Positions 1-6,375 of a stretch of 12,640 nucleotides of DNA are shown in pieces. Below the pieces are notes generated by a model. That model was not told where the DNA came from, made no database searches, and worked only from the letters and a program-made list of their open reading frames with translations. Numbering within the stretch: position 1 is the stretch's first letter; every line of letters starts with the position of its first letter. Both the position numbers and the translations under genes were made by a program. The DNA lies in the NCBI GenBank assembly GCA_947503395.1, contig CANNDP010000022.1:1-12640 (forward strand). Direction: 5' to 3'. Origin of the DNA: Actinomycetota bacterium. Its GTDB lineage: Bacteria > Actinomycetota > Actinomycetes > Nanopelagicales > Nanopelagicaceae.

Positions 1-332
1 TTGGCGATATGAGATGTTGCAGCAACTGTAGTAGCGGCGCTCTTTTTCTGAGTTGAAATGATTGCCAAATCTCTTATCGAAGCTTTTAAGATGTTTTCAT
101 CATTTGCAATTTGCGTTAATTGATCTGGCTCTAGTCCGATATGAATCTGTCCATCGATAATTGCAATAGTTGCTGGCGTTGCGCCAGCATCAGTGACGAT
201 TTGCTCAACTTCTAGGGCCACCTCAAGATTCTTAGGCCGGGGCAGTCCATGAGTGATGATTGTCGATTCAAGAGCGACAACTGGGCTCTTATCTTTAAGG
301 GCTCTAGCAACTGCCGCTGAGTATTTGATCAT
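1..332 (-). CDS. psuG: Pseudouridine-5'-phosphate glycosidase, N-terminal part (runs off the window)
   Basis: Reading the minus strand from the ATG at 332-330 gives 110 codons with no stop up to the window edge; the 3' part is outside. The family reversibly splits pseudouridine 5'-phosphate into uracil and ribose 5-phosphate, a cytosolic salvage step. Visible family blocks are ALESTIITHG (residues 20-29), holding the glutamate matching the catalytic Glu, IAIIDGQIHIGL (56-67), LKASIRDL (82-89), holding the lysine matching the active-site Lys, and TTVAAT (101-106). It diverges from the phosphodiesterase gene. A TAACCT hexamer (347-342) lies 9 bases before the ATG, and no Shine-Dalgarno sequence is visible, so the mRNA leader is probably about 3 bases. 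The partner kinase gene (psuK) is not in view. The family call is secure from the motifs. Confidence 0.9.
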   Translation of the reverse strand, partial: MIKYSAAVARALKDKSPVVALESTIITHGLPRPKNLEVALEVEQIVTDAGATPATIAIIDGQIHIGLEPDQLTQIANDENILKASIRDLAIISTQKKSAATTVAATSHIA

Positions 333-334
333 GA

Positions 335-353
335 GAGGTCTAGGTTACTGGAA
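335..353. promoter_or_regulatory. Putative two-way promoter between psuG and the phosphodiesterase gene
   Basis: The heptamer TAGGTTA (341-347) reads as a TANNNT -10 element on both strands: TAGGTT on plus (341-346) and TAACCT on minus (347-342). A start 7 bases after each gives predicted transcription starts near 353 (plus) and 335 (minus), 18 bases apart, which is the spacing known for bacterial promoters with a symmetric -10. I see no convincing -35 box. The motif is short, so this is an inference from position. Confidence 0.45.
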
Positions 354-363
354 AGATGGGGTA

Positions 364-1464
364 GTGGCCTACCTGCTCTCAGATTTATCGCAATCGATAT
401 TTGCAACACTTGGGGTATCTAACTGCATTAATTCTTTAGGGATTAGTAATAATGAAGGTCAGAGAGAGTGCTTACTTCTTGTAGATGGAATGGGAATCAA
501 TGCTCTAGAGATAGTTGGTAAAGAGCTACCGATATTTTCACAAGTTAAAAACCATAACCAATTGCAAGCTACTTTTCCATCCACAACTTCTGCCAGTTTG
601 ACCTCTCTTGGCACCGGTTGTGCGGTGGGCGTTCATGGAATGGTTGGTTACACGATGAGAGTTCCCAATAGCGGAACTCCAGAGCGATTATTAAATGCGC
701 TTAAGTGGGATGAACGAGTAGATCCCTACATCTGGCAATCAGAGGCAACTTTGTTTGAGCGAGCAAAAAAGCAAGGAGTTAAGGTCTCCCATATTGCAGC
801 AAAGCGTTATGAAGAAACAGGTTTCACTAGAGCTGCACTTCGTGGCGCTGATTACTTTGGAGTTAATCAAGTAGATGAGATGGTTGATCAAGCAAAAAGC
901 GTCCTTAGTAATACTAGATCTTTTGCTTATCTATATTTAAATGATGTAGATGATGCCTCGCACCGTGAGGGCTTAGGCTCTGAGAAGTTTCACTATGCCA
1001 TGGCAAAGAGCGCAGATTTAATTTTGAAACTTATTGAGAATCTACCCAAAGGAAGCAGGTTATGGGTCACCTCAGATCACGGGATGATTAATCGGGATGA
1101 TTTTGTAGTTTTAGGAAAAGAAAATGACCTGCTTAAAAATGTCGACTTGTTAGGGGGCGAGCCGAGGGTGCGCTATCTCTATCTAAAGCCAGGTAGCGTT
1201 GAGGAGACAAAATCACAATGGCAGGAATTCTTTAAAGAAAAGGTAACTCTCTACACTCGCCAAGAGGCGATTGCATTGAATTTATTCGGCCCTGAAGTAT
1301 TAGATAAGAATATGGAGCGCATTGGCGACTTAATTGCTATTGCCAACGGAGAATTCATTATGGTTGAGAGTGAAAGGCAAGAGCTACAACTATCTATGGT
1401 TGGACATCATGGGGGAATGACTCAAGCTGAGATTGCAATACCTTTACTAAGCGCTGATATTTAA
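364..1464 (+). CDS. Alkaline-phosphatase-superfamily nucleotide pyrophosphatase/phosphodiesterase-like protein
   Basis: Predicted metal-dependent phosphodiesterase of about 366 residues, with no clear signal peptide and so probably cytosolic; the substrate is unknown. Counting from the GTG at 364, the expected metal and nucleophile sites are LLLVDGMG (37-44, metal Asp41), PSTTSAS with the nucleophile Thr (74 or 75), NDVDDASH (193-200), TSDHGM (236-241, Asp238/His239) and VGHHGG (346-351). The open frame extends upstream to 253, but that part lies antisense to psuG, and the probable -10 (341-346) lies inside it. The ATG at 331 would therefore not be on the main transcript, and the GTG at 364 behind the purine-rich stretch at 351-361 is preferred. 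The gene converges on sepH with only 5 bases between the stop codons. The superfamily call is firm; the start is less so. Confidence 0.85.
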   Translation: MAYLLSDLSQSIFATLGVSNCINSLGISNNEGQRECLLLVDGMGINALEIVGKELPIFSQVKNHNQLQATFPSTTSASLTSLGTGCAVGVHGMVGYTMRVPNSGTPERLLNALKWDERVDPYIWQSEATLFERAKKQGVKVSHIAAKRYEETGFTRAALRGADYFGVNQVDEMVDQAKSVLSNTRSFAYLYLNDVDDASHREGLGSEKFHYAMAKSADLILKLIENLPKGSRLWVTSDHGMINRDDFVVLGKENDLLKNVDLLGGEPRVRYLYLKPGSVEETKSQWQEFFKEKVTLYTRQEAIALNLFGPEVLDKNMERIGDLIAIANGEFIMVESERQELQLSMVGHHGGMTQAEIAIPLLSADI

Positions 1465-1469
1465 AGCTC

Positions 1470-2273
1470 TTACTCTTCCTCTTGTTCATCTTTCTTCTTG
1501 CCTCGCCCAAACATAATGTCATCCCAAGATGGAATTGAAATCCGCTTGGTTACGCCATCTTTCTTAGCATCAGGAGCAATCTCTTTTATTCCACTTGTCT
1601 CCTCAAGAAGGTTTGGATCAGTTCTAACAGCAACTAAGCGAGGCGGCTGAGGAGACTCACCTTCCATGGGAAAGAGAACTCCATGATCACTAAGTCGATC
1701 GTTTTTCGGCGCACTCTTTTGAGAAACTTCTTCACCATTAATCCATCTAGCGCCATCATCTCGTGAGTGGAGTGTTCGCTTATTTGCATCAAAGCTCCAA
1801 GTTGCCTCTGATTGCCCATCTCTTGATGGATAGGTGAGAACTAGATGCCAACTTCCATCATCTAGCCTCCAGGTATTCCAAGAGATCTGATTCATATTTA
1901 CGCCCCGAGGAGCAAGACGTTGAATAACTAACTCTGAGAGGGGAAGAGAAGTTCCTTTTGGTGAGGCCTTCTCTGCCAATTCAATTATCCAAGCGCGCTC
2001 TTGCAAGATCGGACTTGCATAACGCTCAACTTTTTCAATAGAAAGTCCTGAAATGCGAGCAACTTCAGCAAAGCTCTCTCCGGCCCTAAGGCGAGCTTGA
2101 ATTTCTTTAATGGAAAATTGTGGAGCGCTCTCAACTACTGTTGCTAAGCGGCGCTCATTAACGGCAGCACGCAAAGTGTCACTAACTCTCAATGAGAAAT
2201 TATTTCCATCGCCATCACTTAGCTCTAGATGCTCGCCATCTTGAGAGCGTGCAATAAAGCGCAAGTCAGTCAT
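1470..2273 (-). CDS. sepH: Septation protein SepH (DUF3071 family)
   Basis: Actinobacterial cell-division protein of 267 residues. In Streptomyces and Mycobacterium, SepH binds FtsZ and promotes its assembly at the septum. The N-terminal DUF3071 region (about 1-165) starts with MTDLRFI and contains a helix-turn-helix-like stretch, IQARLRAGESF followed by AEVARISGLSIEKVERY (58-85). The C-terminal part is polar and probably disordered. It ends in the conserved short block ISIPSWDDIMFG (about 246-257) and a K/E-rich tail. It is shorter than the Streptomyces protein, mainly in the linker. The ATG at 2273 is preceded by TAATCT (2296-2291) or the closer CAATCT (2285-2280), giving a leader of 0-11 bases. 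It lies 46 bases downstream of the MFS gene on the same strand and could also be read from that transcript. Confidence 0.92.
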   Translation of the reverse strand: MTDLRFIARSQDGEHLELSDGDGNNFSLRVSDTLRAAVNERRLATVVESAPQFSIKEIQARLRAGESFAEVARISGLSIEKVERYASPILQERAWIIELAEKASPKGTSLPLSELVIQRLAPRGVNMNQISWNTWRLDDGSWHLVLTYPSRDGQSEATWSFDANKRTLHSRDDGARWINGEEVSQKSAPKNDRLSDHGVLFPMEGESPQPPRLVAVRTDPNLLEETSGIKEIAPDAKKDGVTKRISIPSWDDIMFGRGKKKDEQEEE

Positions 2274-2279
2274 GGGTAA

Positions 2280-2296
2280 AGATTGCCATAAGATTA
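2280..2296 (-). promoter_or_regulatory. Putative -10 region of sepH
   Basis: On the minus strand TAATCT (2296-2291) fits TANNNT and would give an approximately 11-base leader. The overlapping alternative CAATCT (2285-2280) is 6 bases before the ATG and would make a leaderless mRNA. No -35 box or strong Shine-Dalgarno sequence is visible. Confidence 0.3.
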
Positions 2297-2319
2297 GTGA
2301 AATCTGCGGGAAATTAGCC

Positions 2320-3555
2320 TTAGAGTTGAATTACTTTTGCCTTCCAAAGGCTAAGAAATGGTAGAAGCGAAAGTAAAGCAATTAACATACAGGCAACTGG
2401 CACCATAAATGCGACAGTTGAGCCATATGTGTCAATGATGTATCCAGTAATTGCAGCAGGAATAGCCCCACCAAGATTAAGTGCAGAGATCGACCAAGCC
2501 AAAACTTCAGTGGTTCGCTTAGGACTAACGGAGCGCTCAGCAACAGCTAATCCGGCTGTTAGTAGCGGCGCTATAGCTAGGCCATTGATAAATAGTGCAA
2601 TAGCCAAAATTGTTAAGTTTCCAGTAAATATCTGTGCAGCAAAATAAATTGGAAGGGTTAGAAGGGCTAGAGCAAAAACTGAGATAACAAATCTTCGTGC
2701 CTCATTAATCTTCCAATGCAAAGACCCACTTATAAATGCTGAGATTCCAGAGCTAAAGGACCAGATAGCTATATAGAAACCGCTATATTCACGAATTCCA
2801 AATTCATCAAGATACCCGACAAGTACCAAGCCAGTTGATCCAAAGAATGCTCCAACTGCCATCATGGGAATAAATAGAGCTTGAATGAATCTATCTTTTA
2901 TAAGCAATGAATGATCATCACCGACTTCGCGGGGATGGGCTGGTGGCTGAGTTTTTCGCTGCGAGAGAAAGAGCAGCGTTCCCACACTGATAAATCCCAT
3001 TGCAGTAAAAATTGCGGCCTCTGGAAAGAAGTAAGACGCGGTAATTGCAGCAAGAACAGGGCCGCTAGTAAAGATCACTTCATCAACAAGTGCTTCAAAA
3101 GAATATGCGGTGTCAATCAGCTTTCGATCATCACCAATTACATGAATCCAGCGCCTTCTAACCATCTGCCCTGAGCCAATAACAAAACCTTCAAAGATTA
3201 TCGCTGCGGTAAACCAACTCCAGGTAGGAGCATCGCTCTTAACGAGGTATACAAAGAGGCCAAGGAAAATTAGATGAACTGGAGCTGTTATGGATAAAAC
3301 TTTATTTTGACCAATTTGGTCTGCAACCCTAGACCAAAGCGGTGTGGCCACCGATAAGACCAGTGATGCCACCATTGATAACGCGCCAGCTAGGGCATAT
3401 GAGCCAGTCTCGGCAACAACGAAGAGAACAATTGCGATGTAGAGCATTGAAATTGGCATGCGCAAAATGAAGCCTGCAAAAGAGAAGTTCCAACCTCCAG
3501 GCACGGCAAATAATCTTTTGTAGGAGGTGAGCATGCAGGCAAGTCTACTTGGCAT
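2320..3555 (-). CDS. MFS-family transporter
   Basis: Inner-membrane protein of about 411 residues with around twelve hydrophobic segments in two halves, separated by a polar loop (LSQRKTQPPAHPREVGDDHS). The loop after the second segment, SRVADQIGQNK, matches the MFS signature-A region (D-x-x-G-x-x). Small-molecule export or drug-type efflux is possible, but the substrate cannot be read from the sequence. The open frame runs upstream to 3795, but those 80 residues lie antisense to the phosphatase gene and are not hydrophobic. I start at the ATG at 3555, which sits 7 bases after CATAGT (3568-3563), as in a leaderless transcript. A second ATG at 3534 has no better signal. sepH follows on the same strand after 46 bases. 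Confidence 0.85.
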   Translation of the reverse strand: MPSRLACMLTSYKRLFAVPGGWNFSFAGFILRMPISMLYIAIVLFVVAETGSYALAGALSMVASLVLSVATPLWSRVADQIGQNKVLSITAPVHLIFLGLFVYLVKSDAPTWSWFTAAIIFEGFVIGSGQMVRRRWIHVIGDDRKLIDTAYSFEALVDEVIFTSGPVLAAITASYFFPEAAIFTAMGFISVGTLLFLSQRKTQPPAHPREVGDDHSLLIKDRFIQALFIPMMAVGAFFGSTGLVLVGYLDEFGIREYSGFYIAIWSFSSGISAFISGSLHWKINEARRFVISVFALALLTLPIYFAAQIFTGNLTILAIALFINGLAIAPLLTAGLAVAERSVSPKRTTEVLAWSISALNLGGAIPAAITGYIIDTYGSTVAFMVPVACMLIALLSLLPFLSLWKAKVIQL

Positions 3556-3582
3556 CGAAGAAACTATGATTAGATGGGAATA
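3555..3582. promoter_or_regulatory. Putative overlapping divergent promoters, MFS gene and inositol-phosphatase gene
   Basis: Plus strand: TATGAT (3565-3570) is a good -10, with the ATG 11 bases later and a predicted leader of 4-5 bases. Minus strand: CATAGT (3568-3563) overlaps it and stands 7 bases before the MFS ATG; AATCAT (3571-3566) is an alternative. The start codons are only 26 bases apart, so promoter elements for both genes must overlap here or lie inside the opposing gene. No -35 box stands out. Confidence 0.45.
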
Positions 3583-4358
3583 TGTCGTTAAACCTTGAGT
3601 TATTAGCCCTTGCTGAGAAAGTTGCTTTAAGCGCTGGGGAATTACTCTTAGATAGACCAAGTAAGTTTGAATTAGATGAAAAAAGTGGTGCTCTCGATTT
3701 TGCGACTCAGAAAGATCATCAGAGTGAATCTTTGATTGTGAGCCAAATTCTTGCTCAAAGGCCTTTGGATGGATTGATTGGAGAAGAAGGGGCAAATAAA
3801 GAGAGCGAATCTGGAATTACTTGGGTAATTGATCCTATTGATGGAACTGTAAATTATCTCTATAACTTACCTGGCTGGTGCATCAGTATCGCAGCAAAGA
3901 ACAAAGAAGAATACATAGCAGGTGTGGTCTATTCGCCTACAACAAACTCACTCTGGAAAGCATCAAAGTCAAATGGAGCCTTTCTTAATAATTCACCAAT
4001 TAAGTGCAATGATCCAGTAAATCTTGATAGAGCTTTATTAGGCACTGGCTTTGCATATGACATCAACAATCGAAAAGTGCAAGCAAAGATAATTGAAGAA
4101 CTACTTCCTAAAGTAAGGGATTTAAGAAGACTTGGTGCGTGCGCTGTTGATATCTGCCATGTAGGAAGTGGCGCACTTGATGCTTACTTCGAAGAGGGAG
4201 TTAATGAATGGGATTATGCTGCGGCATCACTAATTGCCCAGGAAGCAGGGGCCACTTTTTCTGTTACTAAGGCAAGAGATGGATCTTCAAGGAGTTCGGT
4301 AATTGTCGCTGGCCCATTTCTTCATGCCGCCCTTAGCGCCCAAATCCAGGGGCGATAG
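3582..4358 (+). CDS. Inositol-monophosphatase-family phosphatase
   Basis: Mg-dependent cytosolic phosphatase of 258 residues, the usual length for the family. The metal-binding set is complete: GEEG (67-70), WVIDPIDGT (81-89, Asp84 and Asp87) and EWDYAA (209-214, Asp211). The LGACAVDICHVGSGALDAY block (184-202) is also typical of the family. Members act on inositol-1-phosphate, histidinol-phosphate, fructose-1,6-bisphosphate or related esters, and sequence alone does not settle which applies here. Inositol-phosphate use would fit an actinobacterium. It diverges from the MFS gene and probably has a near-leaderless mRNA. A weak hairpin with a T-run follows the stop codon. Confidence 0.88.
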   Translation: MSLNLELLALAEKVALSAGELLLDRPSKFELDEKSGALDFATQKDHQSESLIVSQILAQRPLDGLIGEEGANKESESGITWVIDPIDGTVNYLYNLPGWCISIAAKNKEEYIAGVVYSPTTNSLWKASKSNGAFLNNSPIKCNDPVNLDRALLGTGFAYDINNRKVQAKIIEELLPKVRDLRRLGACAVDICHVGSGALDAYFEEGVNEWDYAAASLIAQEAGATFSVTKARDGSSRSSVIVAGPFLHAALSAQIQGR

Positions 4359-4380
4359 CGCACTTTCTGCCCTCATTTTT
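4349..4380 (+). terminator. Weak terminator-like hairpin after the inositol-phosphatase gene
   Basis: GGGGC (4349-4353, overlapping the last codons) can pair with GCCCT (4369-4373) using one G-T pair, around a 15-base loop; CA and then TTTTT (4376-4380) follow. The stem is short and the loop long, so termination here is only possible. Confidence 0.25.
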
Positions 4381-4398
4381 AGCGATTTAGCACTTAGC
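4378..4398 (+). repeat. Three short direct TTAGC repeats upstream of rplS
   Basis: TTAGC occurs at 4379-4383, 4387-4391 and 4394-4398, with 8- and 7-base periods; the first two share TTTAGC. They lie just before the probable rplS promoter region. They could be a binding-site array or chance in A/T-rich DNA. Confidence 0.3.
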
Positions 4399-4422
4399 CT
4401 CAAGGTATGGCAAGATACGGCG

Positions 4423-4489
4423 AGTTGTTAGGCCAATCCCTTGGAAAAGGCCTGAAGGATAAATAAAGACTAATTGTGAGGACAAAATA
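4423..4489 (+). promoter_or_regulatory. Probable rplS 5' leader with alternative hairpins
   Basis: CAAGAT (4411-4416) is a possible -10, putting the transcript start near 4423 and leaving a 67-base leader, long by this window's standard. TTAGGCC (4428-4434) can pair with GGCCTGA (4449-4455) over 7 bp with one wobble. A competing stem, CCTT/AAGG (4439-4442 with 4447-4450), closes a GGAA loop, and the two cannot form together. A clear Shine-Dalgarno GAGG (4478-4481) stands 8 bases before the ATG. Many r-protein genes carry autoregulatory leaders, and L19 leaders are known in Firmicutes. I do not recognise this one as a described motif. Confidence 0.35.
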
Positions 4490-5014
4490 ATGAACGTGCT
4501 CGATGCGCTAGATGCCGCCTCTCTCCGTAAGGACCTACCTAATTTCCGTCCCGGTGATGAGTTAAAAGTTCATGTCCGTGTTATAGAAGGCAGCAAGAGC
4601 CGTATTCAAATCTTCCAAGGCTTAGTAATTGCTCGTCAAGGATCAGGAGTTCGCGAGACTTTCACAGTTCGCAAAATCTCCTATGGCGTTGGTGTTGAGA
4701 GAATTTTCCCAGTTCATGCTCCTGTCATTGAAAAGATTGAAGTAGTAAGAAAAGGCGAAGTTCGTCGCGCCAAACTCTTCTATCTCCGTGATCTTCGTGG
4801 CAAAGCTGCCAAGATTCGTGAGCGTCGTGGGGCAGATGACCTAGAGGTTTTGTATTCAACTTCATCAACTAATCCAGTTGCAGAAGTTGCTCCAGTTGCA
4901 GAGGTTGTTGAGGTAGCTGCTCCAGAGGCTGTTGTTGAAGAGAACCTTGCTCCAGAGAGCGCGCAAGTAGCAGAGGAATCAACTCCTACTGAAACTGAAC
5001 CAACTAAGTCTTAA
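4490..5014 (+). CDS. rplS: Large-subunit ribosomal protein bL19 with acidic C-terminal tail
   Basis: Component of the 50S subunit at the 30S-50S interface. Residues 1-113 are a complete L19 core: FRPGDELKVHVRV (19-31), RIQIFQGLVIAR (38-49), FTVRKISYGVGVERIFP (58-74), KLFYLRDLRGKAAKI (95-109). A typical L19 ends here at about 115 residues. This one carries on for about 61 residues (114-174) in a low-complexity A/V/P/E tail with 14 acidic residues and one Lys, including two PVAEV units. The start has a good Shine-Dalgarno GAGG 8 bases upstream. The usual upstream partners rpsP, rimM and trmD are absent. lepB follows after 11 bases. Confidence 0.96.
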   Translation: MNVLDALDAASLRKDLPNFRPGDELKVHVRVIEGSKSRIQIFQGLVIARQGSGVRETFTVRKISYGVGVERIFPVHAPVIEKIEVVRKGEVRRAKLFYLRDLRGKAAKIRERRGADDLEVLYSTSSTNPVAEVAPVAEVVEVAAPEAVVEENLAPESAQVAEESTPTETEPTKS

Positions 5015-5025
5015 AGCCCAGAGTA

Positions 5026-5706
5026 ATGTCGCCTAAAGCGAAGGGCAGTAGCCTTCGCGAGCTGCCTATTCTCATCATTTCGGCTCTAGTTCTATCAATC
5101 ATCGTCAAAACGTTCTTCATTCAATTCTTTTATATCCCCTCTGGCTCTATGGAGAACACTCTTCAGGTTAATGATCGTGTGGGAGTAAACAAGCTTGGGG
5201 CTCTCTTTAGTGATATTAAAAGGGGCGAAGTTGTAGTTTTTAGAGATCCAGCTAATTGGCTATCGCCAAATTATGATGACACATCGGGTTTTCGTAAAGT
5301 AATAAAGGACTCTCTAGTTTTCGTTGGGGTTCTTCCAGATCCCTCTAAGCAATATTTAATCAAGAGAGTTATCGGAGTTGGCGGCGATAAAGTTCGTTGC
5401 TGCGGCAAAGATGGAAAAATTGAAGTTAATGGCGTGAGTATTAATGAGCCCTATATATATGAAGGCGATAAGCCCAGTGATTCAGAATTCGAAGTAGAAG
5501 TTCCGCAAGGATTTATCTGGGTTATGGGAGATCACCGCGGAGCTAGCGCAGATTCTCGCTTCCATACCGATGACCCCAATAAAGGAATGGTTCCCCTAGA
5601 TAAAGTCACAGGACGGGCTACCTTTATTATCTGGCCATTTTCTAATTTGGCAATACTTGAAAAGGGCGAAGATCTCTCAAAGATTCCTGTTAAAAGCTCT
5701 AAGTAA
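5026..5706 (+). CDS. lepB: Signal peptidase I
   Basis: Membrane-bound serine protease that removes signal peptides from exported proteins; 226 residues. One N-terminal membrane segment (about 13-32) leads into the box B motif IPSGSMENTL (37-46) with the catalytic Ser41. The general-base Lys113 lies in YLIKRVIGVGGD (110-121). Box E appears as GDHRGASADSR (168-178), with His in place of the more common Asn. The catalytic domain faces outside the membrane. The gene follows rplS by 11 bases and is followed by rnhB after 3 bases, so all three are probably co-transcribed. No strong Shine-Dalgarno sequence is visible. Confidence 0.95.
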   Translation: MSPKAKGSSLRELPILIISALVLSIIVKTFFIQFFYIPSGSMENTLQVNDRVGVNKLGALFSDIKRGEVVVFRDPANWLSPNYDDTSGFRKVIKDSLVFVGVLPDPSKQYLIKRVIGVGGDKVRCCGKDGKIEVNGVSINEPYIYEGDKPSDSEFEVEVPQGFIWVMGDHRGASADSRFHTDDPNKGMVPLDKVTGRATFIIWPFSNLAILEKGEDLSKIPVKSSK

Positions 5707-5709
5707 TTT

Positions 5710-6312
5710 ATGATTGAATCAAAACTTCTTCAATCAGGATTAACTAAAATTGCAGGAGTTGATGAGGCTGGCAGAGGAGCGTGTGCTGGGCCGCTAGTGG
5801 TAGCAGCAGTGATACTAAAAGATATAACTGATGCGAAGTTAGCTAAGGTGCGTGATTCGAAAGAGCTAAAGCCAGGAATGCGCGAAGAGTTATTTGAAGT
5901 AATAGTTGATCTTGCTCATGATTATTCAATAATTGAAATCTCGGCAGCAGAAATCGATGTTATTGGTCTCCATAAGGCAAACCTTGAGGGAATGCGCAGG
6001 GCCATCAACGCTCTTGAAGTTGAGCCAGAATATGTCCTAACTGATGGCTATGAAATATCGGGCCTTGGCTCTGAATCTCTAGCTATCTGGAAAGGAGATC
6101 AAGTTGCAATTTCAATATCGGCAGCATCAATCCTTGCCAAGGTCTATCGAGATCGAATTATGATTAATTTAGATCGCCAATATCCTGGCTATCACTTTGC
6201 CGACCATAAAGGTTATGTCACAAGAACCCATGAGAGGTCTTTGAATGAATTAGGCGTTACTGCTATTCATAGAAAGTCATATGCAAACATTCAAGCTCTA
6301 ATTAACAAGTAG
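5710..6312 (+). CDS. rnhB: Ribonuclease HII
   Basis: Cuts the RNA strand of RNA-DNA hybrids and removes single ribonucleotides from DNA. It has 200 residues, the normal length. The catalytic carboxylates are present: Asp18 and Glu19 in GVDEAGRGACAGPL (16-29), Asp112 in LTDGYE (110-115), and Asp148 in SAASILAKVYRD (137-148). DSK (49-51) and the C-terminal GYHFADHKGYVT block fit the family. The ATG is 3 bases after the lepB stop with no clear ribosome site, consistent with translational coupling. In most actinobacteria DUF2469, yraN and a comM-like gene follow; here only 63 bases separate it from dprA. Confidence 0.96.
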   Translation: MIESKLLQSGLTKIAGVDEAGRGACAGPLVVAAVILKDITDAKLAKVRDSKELKPGMREELFEVIVDLAHDYSIIEISAAEIDVIGLHKANLEGMRRAINALEVEPEYVLTDGYEISGLGSESLAIWKGDQVAISISAASILAKVYRDRIMINLDRQYPGYHFADHKGYVTRTHERSLNELGVTAIHRKSYANIQALINK

Positions 6313-6363
6313 GGTTATTCACATCTAACTAATGATTCAAAAGGTTTTGAGGCTCCAAACTCT

Positions 6364-6375
6364 TATTCTCTAGCA
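6364..6375 (+). promoter_or_regulatory. dprA: Putative leaderless promoter of dprA
   Basis: TATTCT (6364-6369) fits a -10 element, and the ATG at 6376 follows 6 bases later, placing the start codon at the predicted transcript start. No -35 box is evident, and no Shine-Dalgarno sequence precedes the gene. Confidence 0.45.

Noticed and set aside
253..363. Upstream extension of the phosphodiesterase reading frame
   Set aside because: It lies antisense to the conserved psuG N-terminus, contains the probable -10, and has no family similarity.
1634..1819. Minus-strand 61-residue frame within sepH
   Set aside because: Shadow of sepH in another frame, with no start signal and no recognisable motif.
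2429..3174. Two plus-strand frames (72 and 87 residues) inside the MFS gene
   Set aside because: Antisense shadows with composition dictated by the hydrophobic gene opposite; no promoter or ribosome site.
3556..3795. 80-residue upstream extension of the MFS reading frame
   Set aside because: It is antisense to the inositol-phosphatase gene, not hydrophobic, and lies upstream of the likely promoter.
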